NCBI GenBank assembly: GCA_049680625.1
Contig: JBAUID010000224.1
Location: 1-39,192 of the forward strand
Direction of reading: 5' to 3'
DNA: 39,192 bases
DNA from: JAUIAI01 sp049680625
GTDB taxonomy: Bacteria > Pseudomonadota > Gammaproteobacteria > Burkholderiales > Burkholderiaceae_E
Both the position numbers and the translations under genes were made by a program. The notes under the pieces were generated by a model. It saw nothing but the letters and a program-made list of their open reading frames with translations. It was not told where the DNA came from and did not search any database. Of the stretch, positions 16,569-24,816 are shown piece after piece. Numbering within the stretch: position 1 is the stretch's first letter; each line of letters opens with the position of its first letter.

Positions 16569-17714
16569 TTACGACTCGAATGCCTCCGTATGGACAACCC
16601 GCCGGGAAACCAGGCAAACAAAAGGTGATGTCATTGCGCGCAACAGTGCGCTGTAATTGAGGCCAAAAGACAGCTCATCACCTACCCGCAGAGTCTTCTT
16701 ACCGGTGTCAACCACCAGGTGGTCACTGCTGGCGCTGATAATTGCAATGCCGGCTGGTGGCGTCAAACCGTCCGGGTCAACATCCTGCGCACCAATGGCC
16801 ACAATGGCCTGGTTTCGGTGGCGATCAACTACCGGGCGGTTCTCGGTGCCGGCTGGTGGATCGACAGCATGGCCGTCGTTCCTGACCTGCCCAACCAAAC
16901 CACCAAGGGCACTCTGCCCAATAGTGCCATACGCCATCACGGGTTTGCGTTTCGCTTCAATAACCTCGGCGACTAATGAAAATGCGTCGGTATGCAAACC
17001 CATCACGGGTTGTCGGTGCAAGGCCTCACAACCAAGCAGTATTGCTTCGCCCAGGCGAAGATTATTCACCCGGCCAGCACCGCCGGGCTGAGCCGCCCAC
17101 AACAGATTGGCTGAATTCCCACCAGACACTATCGGTAATCGGATGCCAAGCTGGGTTTCGATCTCACCGGCAATTGCTGACAATTCGGCCATATTGAATT
17201 TGTCCGGAGCGACACCTGACGCACAAGCCAGGTTGACTCCTACCCCGTGCATAACAATCGCGGGCATCCGTCGCATACGGTCGATGAACGCAAACAGATC
17301 CGCTGGCATGATGCCTTCGCGCCGGTCACCCAGCTCAATCATCAACATAACGCGGTGATCAACACCGCGGGCCAGAGCGGCCAATGACAATGCGTCAAGT
17401 ACATCCAATTCGGTATTACAACTTAGGCTGGCCGAACTAACGACCTGCTCAACCTCGCTGATCATTGGTGAGCGTATCAACCAGGTCGGGCTATTACATT
17501 GCGCAAGACGCCTGAGATTCGCTTCACGTGAATCGCCAAGGGCGATCACCCCGCCGCGCAACATCGCGTCAGCAACCAGTGGGTTGCCGAGCGCGGCCTT
17601 GGTCACCCCGGTGACAGAAATACCGCGCTCGCCAAGCCGTCTGACCAGCTCCCGAGCATTATCTTCTATCTTCGGATAATCAACTTCCAGCCGTGGGGCG
17701 GTTGGGGCAGTCAT
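16569..17714 (-). CDS. alanine/ornithine racemase-type PLP enzyme (fold III)
   Basis: A 381-residue protein with the alanine racemase N-terminal TIM-barrel fold. The PLP lysine is Lys39 in GVTKAALGNP, with ALGDSREANLRRL following as in the YhfX/ornithine-racemase (Orr) branch. Further on, IVSGGNSANLLW and NNLRLGEAILLG fit the phosphate-binding and C-terminal parts of that branch. It should racemise an amino acid or N-substituted amino acid; the substrate is not readable from sequence. Its ATG overlaps the DUF1611 stop by one base (TGATG), so the two are translationally coupled, which argues for consecutive steps. The conserved barrel and coupling make the family call firm. Confidence 0.85.
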   Translation of the reverse strand: MTAPTAPRLEVDYPKIEDNARELVRRLGERGISVTGVTKAALGNPLVADAMLRGGVIALGDSREANLRRLAQCNSPTWLIRSPMISEVEQVVSSASLSCNTELDVLDALSLAALARGVDHRVMLMIELGDRREGIMPADLFAFIDRMRRMPAIVMHGVGVNLACASGVAPDKFNMAELSAIAGEIETQLGIRLPIVSGGNSANLLWAAQPGGAGRVNNLRLGEAILLGCEALHRQPVMGLHTDAFSLVAEVIEAKRKPVMAYGTIGQSALGGLVGQVRNDGHAVDPPAGTENRPVVDRHRNQAIVAIGAQDVDPDGLTPPAGIAIISASSDHLVVDTGKKTLRVGDELSFGLNYSALLRAMTSPFVCLVSRRVVHTEAFES

Positions 17715-18904
17715 CACGCAAGGCTGTGGTCAACCCGCCGCAGCTTCGGAAACGCCGACTCAACCATTTGAACGAGTTCACGATTAGGCCGGGCCAGCGG
17801 GTCGGTAACGGGCAAACCAAGGTCACGCTTGTACTTGAGAATCGCAGCAGCAACTTCAGTCTCACTCATATTCTCATGATTAATTGTGACGCCAATCACC
17901 CGGGTGTCCGCAAATAGCTCAATAAGATTGATCTCACGCACCAGGCTGGGCATCAACATGTCCGGAAAATCGCAGCGATGCGGTCGACCCGGTGCATGCT
18001 GAACAACTACCCCTTGTGGCTGAGAGCCACGCAAAATGAACGCAGAAGTTGAAAACGCCGGATGGCTTAACGCACCCTGCCCCTCAACAATGATCACGTC
18101 GGGCCGCTCTTCTTTGTAAGCACGCACCACCGCTGCTTCAAGTTCACCCGCACAAAACTGCGATGCAATTGCATCCATGGCTGTGCCATAGCGGGCGCCC
18201 TGGATAAGACCGGTCTGCCCGGTGGCGACCATTACCGCATGAATACCAGCGTCGTTGAGTGCCCGCGTCATTAGTACGGCAGTTGTCCGTTTACCTATGG
18301 CGCAATCGGTGCCCAGGATCGCAATCCGGGGGCAACCAACCCCGGCAATTTCCCCGGTGAAAGCATGCAGATCTTTGCTGTCCGGTGGCTTACGCATATC
18401 AGTAATAGAGACACCGGCCGCAGCACTGGCCGCAGCAAACGCCGGATCTTCCGACAGGAATTCGTGTAACCCGCTGATAACATTCATGCCACGGGCAATC
18501 GCAGTCATGATGATGCTACGCTGTGCATGGGACAGCAATCCGCTCGACGGTGCAATGCCAAAGATAAAATACTCCGGCACCTGGGAAGCCCCATTGACCG
18601 CTTCATCAAGCGACGCAACAACGGGAATGCCGTTTGGTTTGCCTTCGAGAAATATGCCGGAATCCACGCCCGCACGTGTACTGTCAATCACGGAGAGAAT
18701 TTTGTACTTCTCAGAACTGCGCGCCAGTCCGTTAGCGGTTTTCCCGTCTAATTCGCCAAACAAGCCTTCGGCGTAAACAACCGCAGTGGGACCCCGGGCG
18801 GATGACGGGCGGCGATTCGGGTTAGCTGCGGAGTCAACAGCGCGATTCAAATGGGAATGCAAAAGCGACCCGTGCGAAGACGGGTTAATACGGTCCGAAG
18901 ACAT
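17714..18904 (-). CDS. DUF1611 P-loop protein (DgcN-like)
   Basis: A 396-residue DUF1611 protein: an N-terminal Rossmann-like part (about 40-180) and a C-terminal P-loop part with LGTDCAIGKRT at 197-207 and VIIVEGQGALSHPAF further on. DUF1611 includes DgcN, described as a D-glutamate N-acetyltransferase in marine bacteria, which acts before an N-acetyl-glutamate racemase. Here the coupled downstream gene is an alanine-racemase-fold enzyme, and a gamma-glutamyltransferase follows, so D-glutamate is a reasonable substrate guess. I use the ATG at 18904 because AAGGAA lies a few bases upstream; a longer frame to 18976 adds 24 unlikely residues. It is the first gene of the operon. Confidence 0.82.
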   Translation of the reverse strand: MSSDRINPSSHGSLLHSHLNRAVDSAANPNRRPSSARGPTAVVYAEGLFGELDGKTANGLARSSEKYKILSVIDSTRAGVDSGIFLEGKPNGIPVVASLDEAVNGASQVPEYFIFGIAPSSGLLSHAQRSIIMTAIARGMNVISGLHEFLSEDPAFAAASAAAGVSITDMRKPPDSKDLHAFTGEIAGVGCPRIAILGTDCAIGKRTTAVLMTRALNDAGIHAVMVATGQTGLIQGARYGTAMDAIASQFCAGELEAAVVRAYKEERPDVIIVEGQGALSHPAFSTSAFILRGSQPQGVVVQHAPGRPHRCDFPDMLMPSLVREINLIELFADTRVIGVTINHENMSETEVAAAILKYKRDLGLPVTDPLARPNRELVQMVESAFPKLRRVDHSLA

Positions 18905-19216
18905 AGTGTTCCTTGAGAATAAAAGTTGCTGAGGAGACGCAGTCGAAGCGGCTAGATTGGCCGCGACCGGGTTCAAGTCCTCGCAGTTGCGCTATGCAAT
19001 TCGCGTCTGGCACGTGTGTTCACGCGTAGCGTTCACATTTGAGCGGCAAACTGATTCGTTGAGTAGCCCACTGTACGGCAAACCGGCCTCGCGTGCCGAT
19101 TTCCACGAAATCCTGAAAACTACGGCTTATCGTCAGCGACCACACAGGGGCTATAAGGCAACCTGATGCCGCCCAGACTAAAACCGAAGTAAGTTAACGA
19201 TATATATTTTGCGGAC

Positions 19217-19238
19217 GGCCCCGGCACGGCACGGGGCC
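19217..19238. other. GC-rich hairpin in the divergent region
   Basis: GGCCCCG (19217-19223) pairs perfectly with CGGGGCC (19232-19238) around an 8-nt loop. An alternative pairing, ACGGCC (19215-19220) with GGCCGT (19245-19250), is mutually exclusive with it. No T-tract follows, so it is not a standard terminator. Confidence 0.45.
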
Positions 19239-19301
19239 ACAGGAGGCCGTTTCCTTCGCGCCGCACGCCCGCGATTGGTGCGCGGATGAAACCAAGCCCC
19301 G

Positions 19302-19316
19302 GATTCAGCCTGAATC
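19302..19316. promoter_or_regulatory. operator-like inverted repeat upstream of the TRAP genes
   Basis: GATTCAG-C-CTGAATC is a perfect 7-bp inverted repeat with a one-base spacer, between divergent operons and 216 bp before the TRAP binding-protein ATG. Its size fits a dimeric regulator site. No regulator gene is adjacent. Confidence 0.35.
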
Positions 19317-19532
19317 GGTCGATTTCACTGCGATGCGAGCGGTTTTGACCAAATCCGAGTCAATTCTGTGCCGCTTTCGGGCGTCAGGAGCTGTTTCACA
19401 GGCCCACTATGGCCCCCCACTGCCCCCATCATCTGCCGCTATCAACATAACAACGAGAAGTGCAGGTTATGATCAAATCACGCGAGCTATCGACACCTGA
19501 TTTCGCAACCAAGTTAACAACGGAGCAAAATA

Positions 19533-20540
19533 ATGAAAAAACGATTCAGCACTGCCTTGGTATCAGTCATTGCCCTGGCTTCGGCCCTGGCAGCACCCAG
19601 CAGTCATGCCATGGACCAGATTACCGCCACCCATGCCTTCCCTGGCTTCCTGGTGTATACCAAAACCTTCCTGGCCCTGGTGGAAGACATCAACAAGCGC
19701 GGCGAGGGTAAGCTGAAAATCACCGTCAAAGGTGGCCCGGAAGCCATTGGCATGTTCGAACAACCTAACGCCGCCCGTGACGGGGTTGTCGACATGGTGC
19801 ACGTACCTGGCAGTTTTTATGGCAAAAGTGTGCCTGAAATTGACGCCATGGTTGCGGCTGCAAATTCGCCGGTCGATGTCCGTGTGAACGGCGGGGCCGC
19901 GTTGATGGACCAGGCGCATCAAAAGCGCTTTAACGTCAAACACCTGGGCTGGATTGACGGCGGGGTTAACTTTCATATCTACATGACTAAAGAACCAAAA
20001 TTCGACAGTAAAGGTGTTCTCGACCTGACCGGGGTCAAACTGCGTGACAACCCCATCTATCACGCGTTTTTTGAATCGCTCAACGCCACCACAGCGTCGA
20101 TGAAGTCAACCGAGGTGTATGCAGCCCTGGAAAAAGGTGTCGTGGATGCGTCAGCATGGACGTCCATTGGCCTGATGGACTTAAAATGGGATAAGTTCAT
20201 GAAATACCGGGTTGATCCCGCCTTCTACCAAACTGATTTAGGTGTCATCTTTAACCTGGATAAATGGAAGTCGCTGTCTGAAGACTCCAGAAAAATCATC
20301 CAGCAAGCAGTTATCGATTGGGAAAAAAAGTCGTTCAACGATCGTCAGTCGGACATCAAGAGTGAAGCCGAAAAACTACAAGCCGGTGGTATGAAGTTTG
20401 TGCCAATGAACGAAGCTGCATCAAAGCAATACTTACAGCTTTCGATTGACGCCGCCTGGGCTCGGATGAAAAGCCGCATGACCAAAGATGGTGACGCGGA
20501 CACAATCAAAAAACTGCAATCCGCCTACATGGGTGGTTAG
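19533..20540 (+). CDS. dctP: TRAP transporter substrate-binding protein (DctP family)
   Basis: A 335-residue periplasmic binding protein with a Sec signal peptide (residues 1-26, cut after SSHA). Family features include the AARDGVVDMVHVPGSFYG region and the KLRDNPIYHAFFESLNATT segment, where DctP proteins carry the ligand carboxylate-binding Arg (KLRD). GGAGC upstream of the ATG is a fair ribosome site. It captures an organic acid or similar anion for the DctQ/DctM membrane pair encoded next. The position divergent from the DUF1611 operon and next to a DHDPS-family lyase suggests an amino-acid-derived or keto-acid ligand, which is inference only. Confidence 0.9.
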   Translation: MKKRFSTALVSVIALASALAAPSSHAMDQITATHAFPGFLVYTKTFLALVEDINKRGEGKLKITVKGGPEAIGMFEQPNAARDGVVDMVHVPGSFYGKSVPEIDAMVAAANSPVDVRVNGGAALMDQAHQKRFNVKHLGWIDGGVNFHIYMTKEPKFDSKGVLDLTGVKLRDNPIYHAFFESLNATTASMKSTEVYAALEKGVVDASAWTSIGLMDLKWDKFMKYRVDPAFYQTDLGVIFNLDKWKSLSEDSRKIIQQAVIDWEKKSFNDRQSDIKSEAEKLQAGGMKFVPMNEAASKQYLQLSIDAAWARMKSRMTKDGDADTIKKLQSAYMGG

Positions 20541-20584
20541 TCCGAAGTAGACCCCGGACAACCAGGAATCCAGAAGACCAGAGA

Positions 20585-20606
20585 CCCACCCGCAAACCGG
20601 CGGGTG
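20585..20606 (+). other. intercistronic hairpin between dctP and dctQ
   Basis: CCACCCGC (20585-20592) pairs perfectly with GCGGGTGG (20599-20606) around a 6-nt loop, without a U-tract. A stable stem here would protect the dctP message or attenuate dctQM, giving excess binding protein over membrane subunits. Confidence 0.55.
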
Positions 20607-20629
20607 GCCACCGACAATAGAGCGGACCC

Positions 20630-21127
20630 GTGCTGCGACTCATCGACAAAACTATCAATTTCCTGGCGATGCTGGCCGGCATCTACCTGGTTGTCATCAT
20701 GGTTGGCATTGTTTTCCAGGCCACCGCAAGAAGCCTTGGCTATTCCGGTTCTTCCCACATATTTACATTCACCGAATTTGGCCTGTTGTATATCGCAATG
20801 GCGGCATCACCGTGGCTGGTTCGCTCCCGTGGTCATGTCTACATTGAGCTACTGACTGCTGCCGTCCCGGACGTCATCCGCCCCGCATTGTCACGGATCG
20901 TCACCTTGCTTTGCGTCGTGGTCTGTTTGTTTATGGTCTGGTATGGCATTCAGACCACGGTTATCGCCTGGGAGCGCGCAGATGCCGACATGCGCTCGAT
21001 TGATATGCCGCGCTGGATGTTGCTTATCAGTATTCCGATTTGTTTCAGCCTGATGGCTATTCAATTCGCCCGCTTCACCTTTGGTTCCGAAGTCATGCAC
21101 CGGGGTGAAGTGGGCGTTCATGAATAA
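20630..21127 (+). CDS. dctQ: TRAP transporter small permease (DctQ family)
   Basis: A 165-residue membrane protein with four predicted helices, typical of the DctQ subunit. It includes FTFTEFGLLYIAMAASPWLV and the charged SRGHVYIELL stretch common in the family. It starts at GTG (20630) with a weak ribosome site. It stops 18 nt before the large permease gene and works with it as the sodium-driven membrane module for the upstream binding protein. Confidence 0.88.
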   Translation: MLRLIDKTINFLAMLAGIYLVVIMVGIVFQATARSLGYSGSSHIFTFTEFGLLYIAMAASPWLVRSRGHVYIELLTAAVPDVIRPALSRIVTLLCVVVCLFMVWYGIQTTVIAWERADADMRSIDMPRWMLLISIPICFSLMAIQFARFTFGSEVMHRGEVGVHE

Positions 21128-21145
21128 AGCCCACGAGTAGCCGTC

Positions 21146-22483
21146 ATGGAATGGTATTTCGCCCTGGCCTTTTTGCTGGGCATGATTCTTGGCCTGATGT
21201 TCATTGGCTTTCCCGTGGCCCTGGCATTTATAGGCGCCAACCTGGTTGGCGCCGTTTATTTTATGGGTGGCAGCGGTGATCTGCTTGCCCAAATGTCACG
21301 CGGCATTGGCCAGTTGGTGCTCAACACGATCCCCACGGTGACCTCGTTTAACCTCGTGCCGGTGCCGATGTTCCTGCTCATGGGGGAGTTGTTCTTTCAT
21401 ACCGGCCTGGCTGACAAAATGTTTTCAGCCATCGAGCGCCTGCTTGGCCGCCTGCCGGGCCGACTGTCTTACGTAACGGTTGCCGGCGGCACGGCTTTTG
21501 CCACCTTGTCGGGATCATCAATGGGCTCAACAGCCCTGCTCGGCACACTGATGGTTCCGGAAATGACCAGCCGCGGCTACAAGAAACACATGTCGATGGG
21601 GCCAATTCTTGGAACCGGCGGCCTGGCGATGCTGATCCCGCCCTCCGCACTGGCTGTACTACTGGCTACCCTTGCCAATCTGGACGTCGGTGCCGTACTG
21701 ATTGCGGGCATCGGGCCGGGCATTGTGCTGGCCCTTCTTTATGTCATTCTGATTTACGTGCAATGCCGCATCGACCCAGCGGCCGCGCCGTCGTACGAAG
21801 TCGATCCCACATCACTGGGCCAGAAACTAAAAACCCTGATTACCGACGTGCTGCCGATGCTCGGGCTGGTGTTGGGCGTGATATTGCTGATCTTGTACGG
21901 TTGGTCAACCCCGTCCGAATCGGCAGCCTTTGGTTGCCTCGGGGTTATTGTCCTCGCAGGCCTATATCGCCGACTGACGTGGCAGTCGTTACGCAAATCG
22001 GTTGAGGGTGCGCTGCGGGTTACCACGATGGCTTTGTTGATTATTTTTGGTTCAGCCACGTTCTCCAAGTTGCTCGCGTTCTCCGGTGCCAGTTCAGGCT
22101 TGATAGGCTGGGCGACCGGGTTTGACCTGACACCACTGATGATGTTACTGGTGATGTTTGGGATTTTACTAATCCTCGGCATGTTCATGGACCAGTTGTC
22201 CATGATGCTGCTCACCGTGCCAATATTTTTCCCGCTGGCCCAGACCCTCGGTTTTGATCTGATCTGGTTTGCCGTCATTATTCTGATGGCACTGGAGATC
22301 AGTTTTACGACCCCACCGTTTGGCCTGTTGCTCTTTGTGATGAAAGGCATTGCACCACCAGGCACCTCGATGTCAGACATCTACCTGTCGGCAATACCGT
22401 ATATTTTGTGCGCAATGGTGGTGGTCGCGATACTGATCGTTTTCCCGCAGCTGGCTTTGTACCTGCCGTCGCTCGGCGGTTGA
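21146..22483 (+). CDS. dctM: TRAP transporter large permease (DctM family)
   Basis: A 445-residue protein with about 12 hydrophobic helices and typical DctM stretches: FNLVPVPMFLLMGELFFHTG, AGGTAFATLSGSSMGSTALL, and the C-terminal EISFTTPPFGLLLFVMKGIA. It is the ion-coupled transport channel of the TRAP system. The upstream gap to dctQ is 18 nt. The stop lies only 6 nt from the stop of the convergent DHDPS-family gene, leaving almost no room for a shared terminator. Confidence 0.92.
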   Translation: MEWYFALAFLLGMILGLMFIGFPVALAFIGANLVGAVYFMGGSGDLLAQMSRGIGQLVLNTIPTVTSFNLVPVPMFLLMGELFFHTGLADKMFSAIERLLGRLPGRLSYVTVAGGTAFATLSGSSMGSTALLGTLMVPEMTSRGYKKHMSMGPILGTGGLAMLIPPSALAVLLATLANLDVGAVLIAGIGPGIVLALLYVILIYVQCRIDPAAAPSYEVDPTSLGQKLKTLITDVLPMLGLVLGVILLILYGWSTPSESAAFGCLGVIVLAGLYRRLTWQSLRKSVEGALRVTTMALLIIFGSATFSKLLAFSGASSGLIGWATGFDLTPLMMLLVMFGILLILGMFMDQLSMMLLTVPIFFPLAQTLGFDLIWFAVIILMALEISFTTPPFGLLLFVMKGIAPPGTSMSDIYLSAIPYILCAMVVVAILIVFPQLALYLPSLGG

Positions 22484-22489
22484 ACCGGC

Positions 22490-23377
22490 TCACAACGCCC
22501 CAATCGACTGCAAAACCGCCCGAACTTTTTCCTCAGCCTCATCTGACAATGGCGCCTGCGGGGGCAGAGGCTCACCAACCGGATAACCTTGCAGGCGCAA
22601 CCCACCCTTGATACAGGCCGCGAGGTTATATTGCGCAAACACCTGGTTCAGGCTCCACAACGAACGCTGCAAAGGCAAAGCCGCAGCCCAATCACCCTGG
22701 CGGCATAAATCATAAAGCTCAACACTCTGACGCGGCGCCACGCAAGCCGGGCCAGCCATCCAGCCAACCCCGCCGATCATCATCACACAGGCCGGAATAT
22801 GAGCCGAGGCCGAAAACACCGACATCCGTCCGTCAACTTTTTGCATGATCGATAACAAGCGGCCGGTATTCGAGGACGCATCTTTAATTGCCTTGATGTT
22901 TTCAATATGGCTGAGTTTTTCAATTACCGGCAGGCTTAAGTCGGCGCGCTGGAAATTTGGGTTGGTATATAACACCACCGGAATCGAAACTGCCTCGGCG
23001 ATTGCTTTGAAGTAGTTGTATATCCCATCATCGGTCAGTGGGAAATAGGCTTCAAGAATGGCGAGAATCCCGTCACAACCCATTGCCTCGAAACGCCTGG
23101 CCTGGCTGACCGCATCCGCCGTTGTTGTTGCCGCCACTCCGGCAATGACGGGCACCCGGTGCTCGCCGGCGGCGACTACGACCTCGACAATTTGATGACG
23201 CTGCTCAGCCGACAGGTAAGCAAACTCACCGGTTGACCCAAGCGGGGTCAGGCCGTGAACCCCGGCGCTAATCAAGTCCTGGCACAGACGGGTCAAGACG
23301 GGGGCGTCAACCGCGCCATCGTCGGCAATTGGCGAGACCAGGTAGGGAAATACGCCGGCCAGTGCAGTGGTTGTCAT
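22490..23377 (-). CDS. dihydrodipicolinate synthase (DapA/NanA) family lyase
   Basis: A 295-residue class I aldolase-fold enzyme with GLTPLGSTGEFAYLS (42-56), the catalytic Tyr137 in LYTNP and Schiff-base Lys165 in AIKDASSN. The length matches the family when the ATG at 23377 is used; the longer frame to 23509 adds 44 residues without homology character. Family reactions include lysine biosynthesis, N-acetylneuraminate cleavage and keto-acid aldol or dehydratase steps. Its place tail-to-tail with a TRAP transporter argues for catabolism of the imported compound rather than lysine synthesis. The exact substrate cannot be told from the motifs. Confidence 0.85.
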   Translation of the reverse strand: MTTTALAGVFPYLVSPIADDGAVDAPVLTRLCQDLISAGVHGLTPLGSTGEFAYLSAEQRHQIVEVVVAAGEHRVPVIAGVAATTTADAVSQARRFEAMGCDGILAILEAYFPLTDDGIYNYFKAIAEAVSIPVVLYTNPNFQRADLSLPVIEKLSHIENIKAIKDASSNTGRLLSIMQKVDGRMSVFSASAHIPACVMMIGGVGWMAGPACVAPRQSVELYDLCRQGDWAAALPLQRSLWSLNQVFAQYNLAACIKGGLRLQGYPVGEPLPPQAPLSDEAEEKVRAVLQSIGAL

Positions 23378-23534
23378 ATCGGTGTTCAATCTGAAAGTGA
23401 TGATAGAGCCATCATTGTGCCGCCTAACAGGGCGCGCCGGGGAGTAGTTTAATTTTCGCCAATCCCCTGTGGCATACACTTGGGAGCTGGCTAGTACGAT
23501 CTGGTTCAAGCCTATTTATTCGGATTAAGTCTTT

Positions 23535-24809
23535 ATGGATGACAGGTCAGACAAAGCGTCTCCGCCCGCCCCGGGTGGTAACGGTAACAGCAACATCGAG
23601 GCATCACTGCCCCTTCTGGTGAGCAAAACCGACCCGTCCGTACCGGCAGCAGGCGGTAGTACTTTTCTGCCCGCCCTGAAAAAAATCCGCTTTGTGCCAT
23701 TGTTTATGCTTGTAGCCGCCACCATCGGCGTCGTGGCCTTGTATTTTCAGCCGCCAGGAATCAAATTGATCATGCGGGTTTTGCAGCTCGAACCGGGCGG
23801 CGGTACATCATCTCCCATTGCCGTGCCGGCCAAACCCGCCACATCAGACCTATCAACCGCCGCTGAACAAGACCAGTCAGAGCCAGTTGTGATGGGCCTG
23901 GGCAAACTGCTACCCGACGGTGATGTCCGAACGATTGCGCCACCTTTTGGTGCCGGTGACGCATCGGTTGAAGTAATGCATGTCAGTGAAGGTGATCAGG
24001 TTAAAGCCGGCGACATCCTCGCCTCGCTGGACAATGCAAGCAATCTGGCCAACGCGGTGCAATCGGCCGAATCAACCGTCGCTGCTCGCGAAGCATCGCT
24101 TGAACAAATAAGACAATCCGTGTTGTCGAGCCAGACTGAGGCAAGAGCGTCGCTGCGCAGCGCCCAGAGCGCTCTGCAAGTGGCACAGGCGGACTATGAC
24201 CGCAATCAGTCACTGGTCGAGCGTGGCTTTATTTCCGGCTCAGTGCTCGATCAAAAGCGCGCCAGCCGCGACCAGGCACGTGATACGGTGCAAAAACTGC
24301 GGGCTACCCTGGCACGATTTGAAGCTCGCTCGATCGACGAACAGCCAGACGTCCTGGTCGCCGCCCGAAATGTTGATGCCGCGCGTAGCGAGTTGAACCG
24401 TGCCCGTTCTGACTTATCACGATCCCAGGTAAAGGCGCCGATTGACGGCAGCGTACTCAAGATCTATGTACGCCCTGGCGAACGCCCCGGGAATACCGGA
24501 GTCATGGACATTGGCAACACCGCTCACATGACCGCAGAAGTGGAAGTATTTCAAACCGCAATTGGTTCGGTTCGGATTGGTGCACCAGTTACGCTTACCG
24601 CCAAGGCGCTGACCAAGCCCCTGAAAGGAACAGTCAGTCGTATTGGTCTTGAAGTTGGCAGCCAGACCCTGGTCGATGCGAGCCCGGCGGCGCGAACCGA
24701 TGCGCGTGTGGTACGAGTACGGGTAGAGCTTGACCCGGCATCTTCAGATGCGGCCACCCGGTTGACCAACCTGCAGGTACTGGCCCGTATCGCAGTGGTT
24801 AAACCATGA
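23535..24809 (+). CDS. ABC exporter membrane-fusion protein (HlyD/DevB family)
   Basis: A 424-residue periplasmic adaptor. It has a Pro/Gly-rich cytoplasmic tail, one transmembrane helix at about 53-70, a lipoyl half, a long coiled coil (about 175-285, many Arg/Gln/Ala heptads), the second lipoyl half (SQVKAPIDGSVLKIYVRPGE) and a beta-barrel end. It bridges the inner-membrane DevC/DevA pump to an outer-membrane TolC-type channel, which is not encoded here. The DevC gene follows 7 nt after its stop. Family call is secure; exported cargo (glycolipids in cyanobacterial Dev systems) is unknown here. Confidence 0.87.
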   Translation: MDDRSDKASPPAPGGNGNSNIEASLPLLVSKTDPSVPAAGGSTFLPALKKIRFVPLFMLVAATIGVVALYFQPPGIKLIMRVLQLEPGGGTSSPIAVPAKPATSDLSTAAEQDQSEPVVMGLGKLLPDGDVRTIAPPFGAGDASVEVMHVSEGDQVKAGDILASLDNASNLANAVQSAESTVAAREASLEQIRQSVLSSQTEARASLRSAQSALQVAQADYDRNQSLVERGFISGSVLDQKRASRDQARDTVQKLRATLARFEARSIDEQPDVLVAARNVDAARSELNRARSDLSRSQVKAPIDGSVLKIYVRPGERPGNTGVMDIGNTAHMTAEVEVFQTAIGSVRIGAPVTLTAKALTKPLKGTVSRIGLEVGSQTLVDASPAARTDARVVRVRVELDPASSDAATRLTNLQVLARIAVVKP

Positions 24810-24816
24810 CAGAGCA

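Larger units (their letters stand above)
18905..19532. other. 628-bp divergent intergenic region (DUF1611 operon / TRAP operon)
   Basis: No convincing gene is present. It should hold promoters for both divergent operons. I see an AT-rich patch at about 19193-19210 that could be a promoter, a GC-rich hairpin at 19217-19238 and a 15-bp inverted repeat at 19302-19316. A chance T-arm-like word near 18969-18980 does not belong to a tRNA. The length and structure leave room for an unrecognised RNA element. Confidence 0.6.

Noticed and set aside
18955..19000. tRNA-like word GGGTTCAAGTCC with a nearby 5-bp stem and 7-nt loop
   Set aside because: The T-stem does not pair properly, the anticodon loop lacks U33 and there is no acceptor stem or D-arm.
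21754..22380. 208-codon open frame on the minus strand
   Set aside because: It lies wholly antisense to dctM, has no ribosome site and no family features; a shadow of a GC-biased gene.
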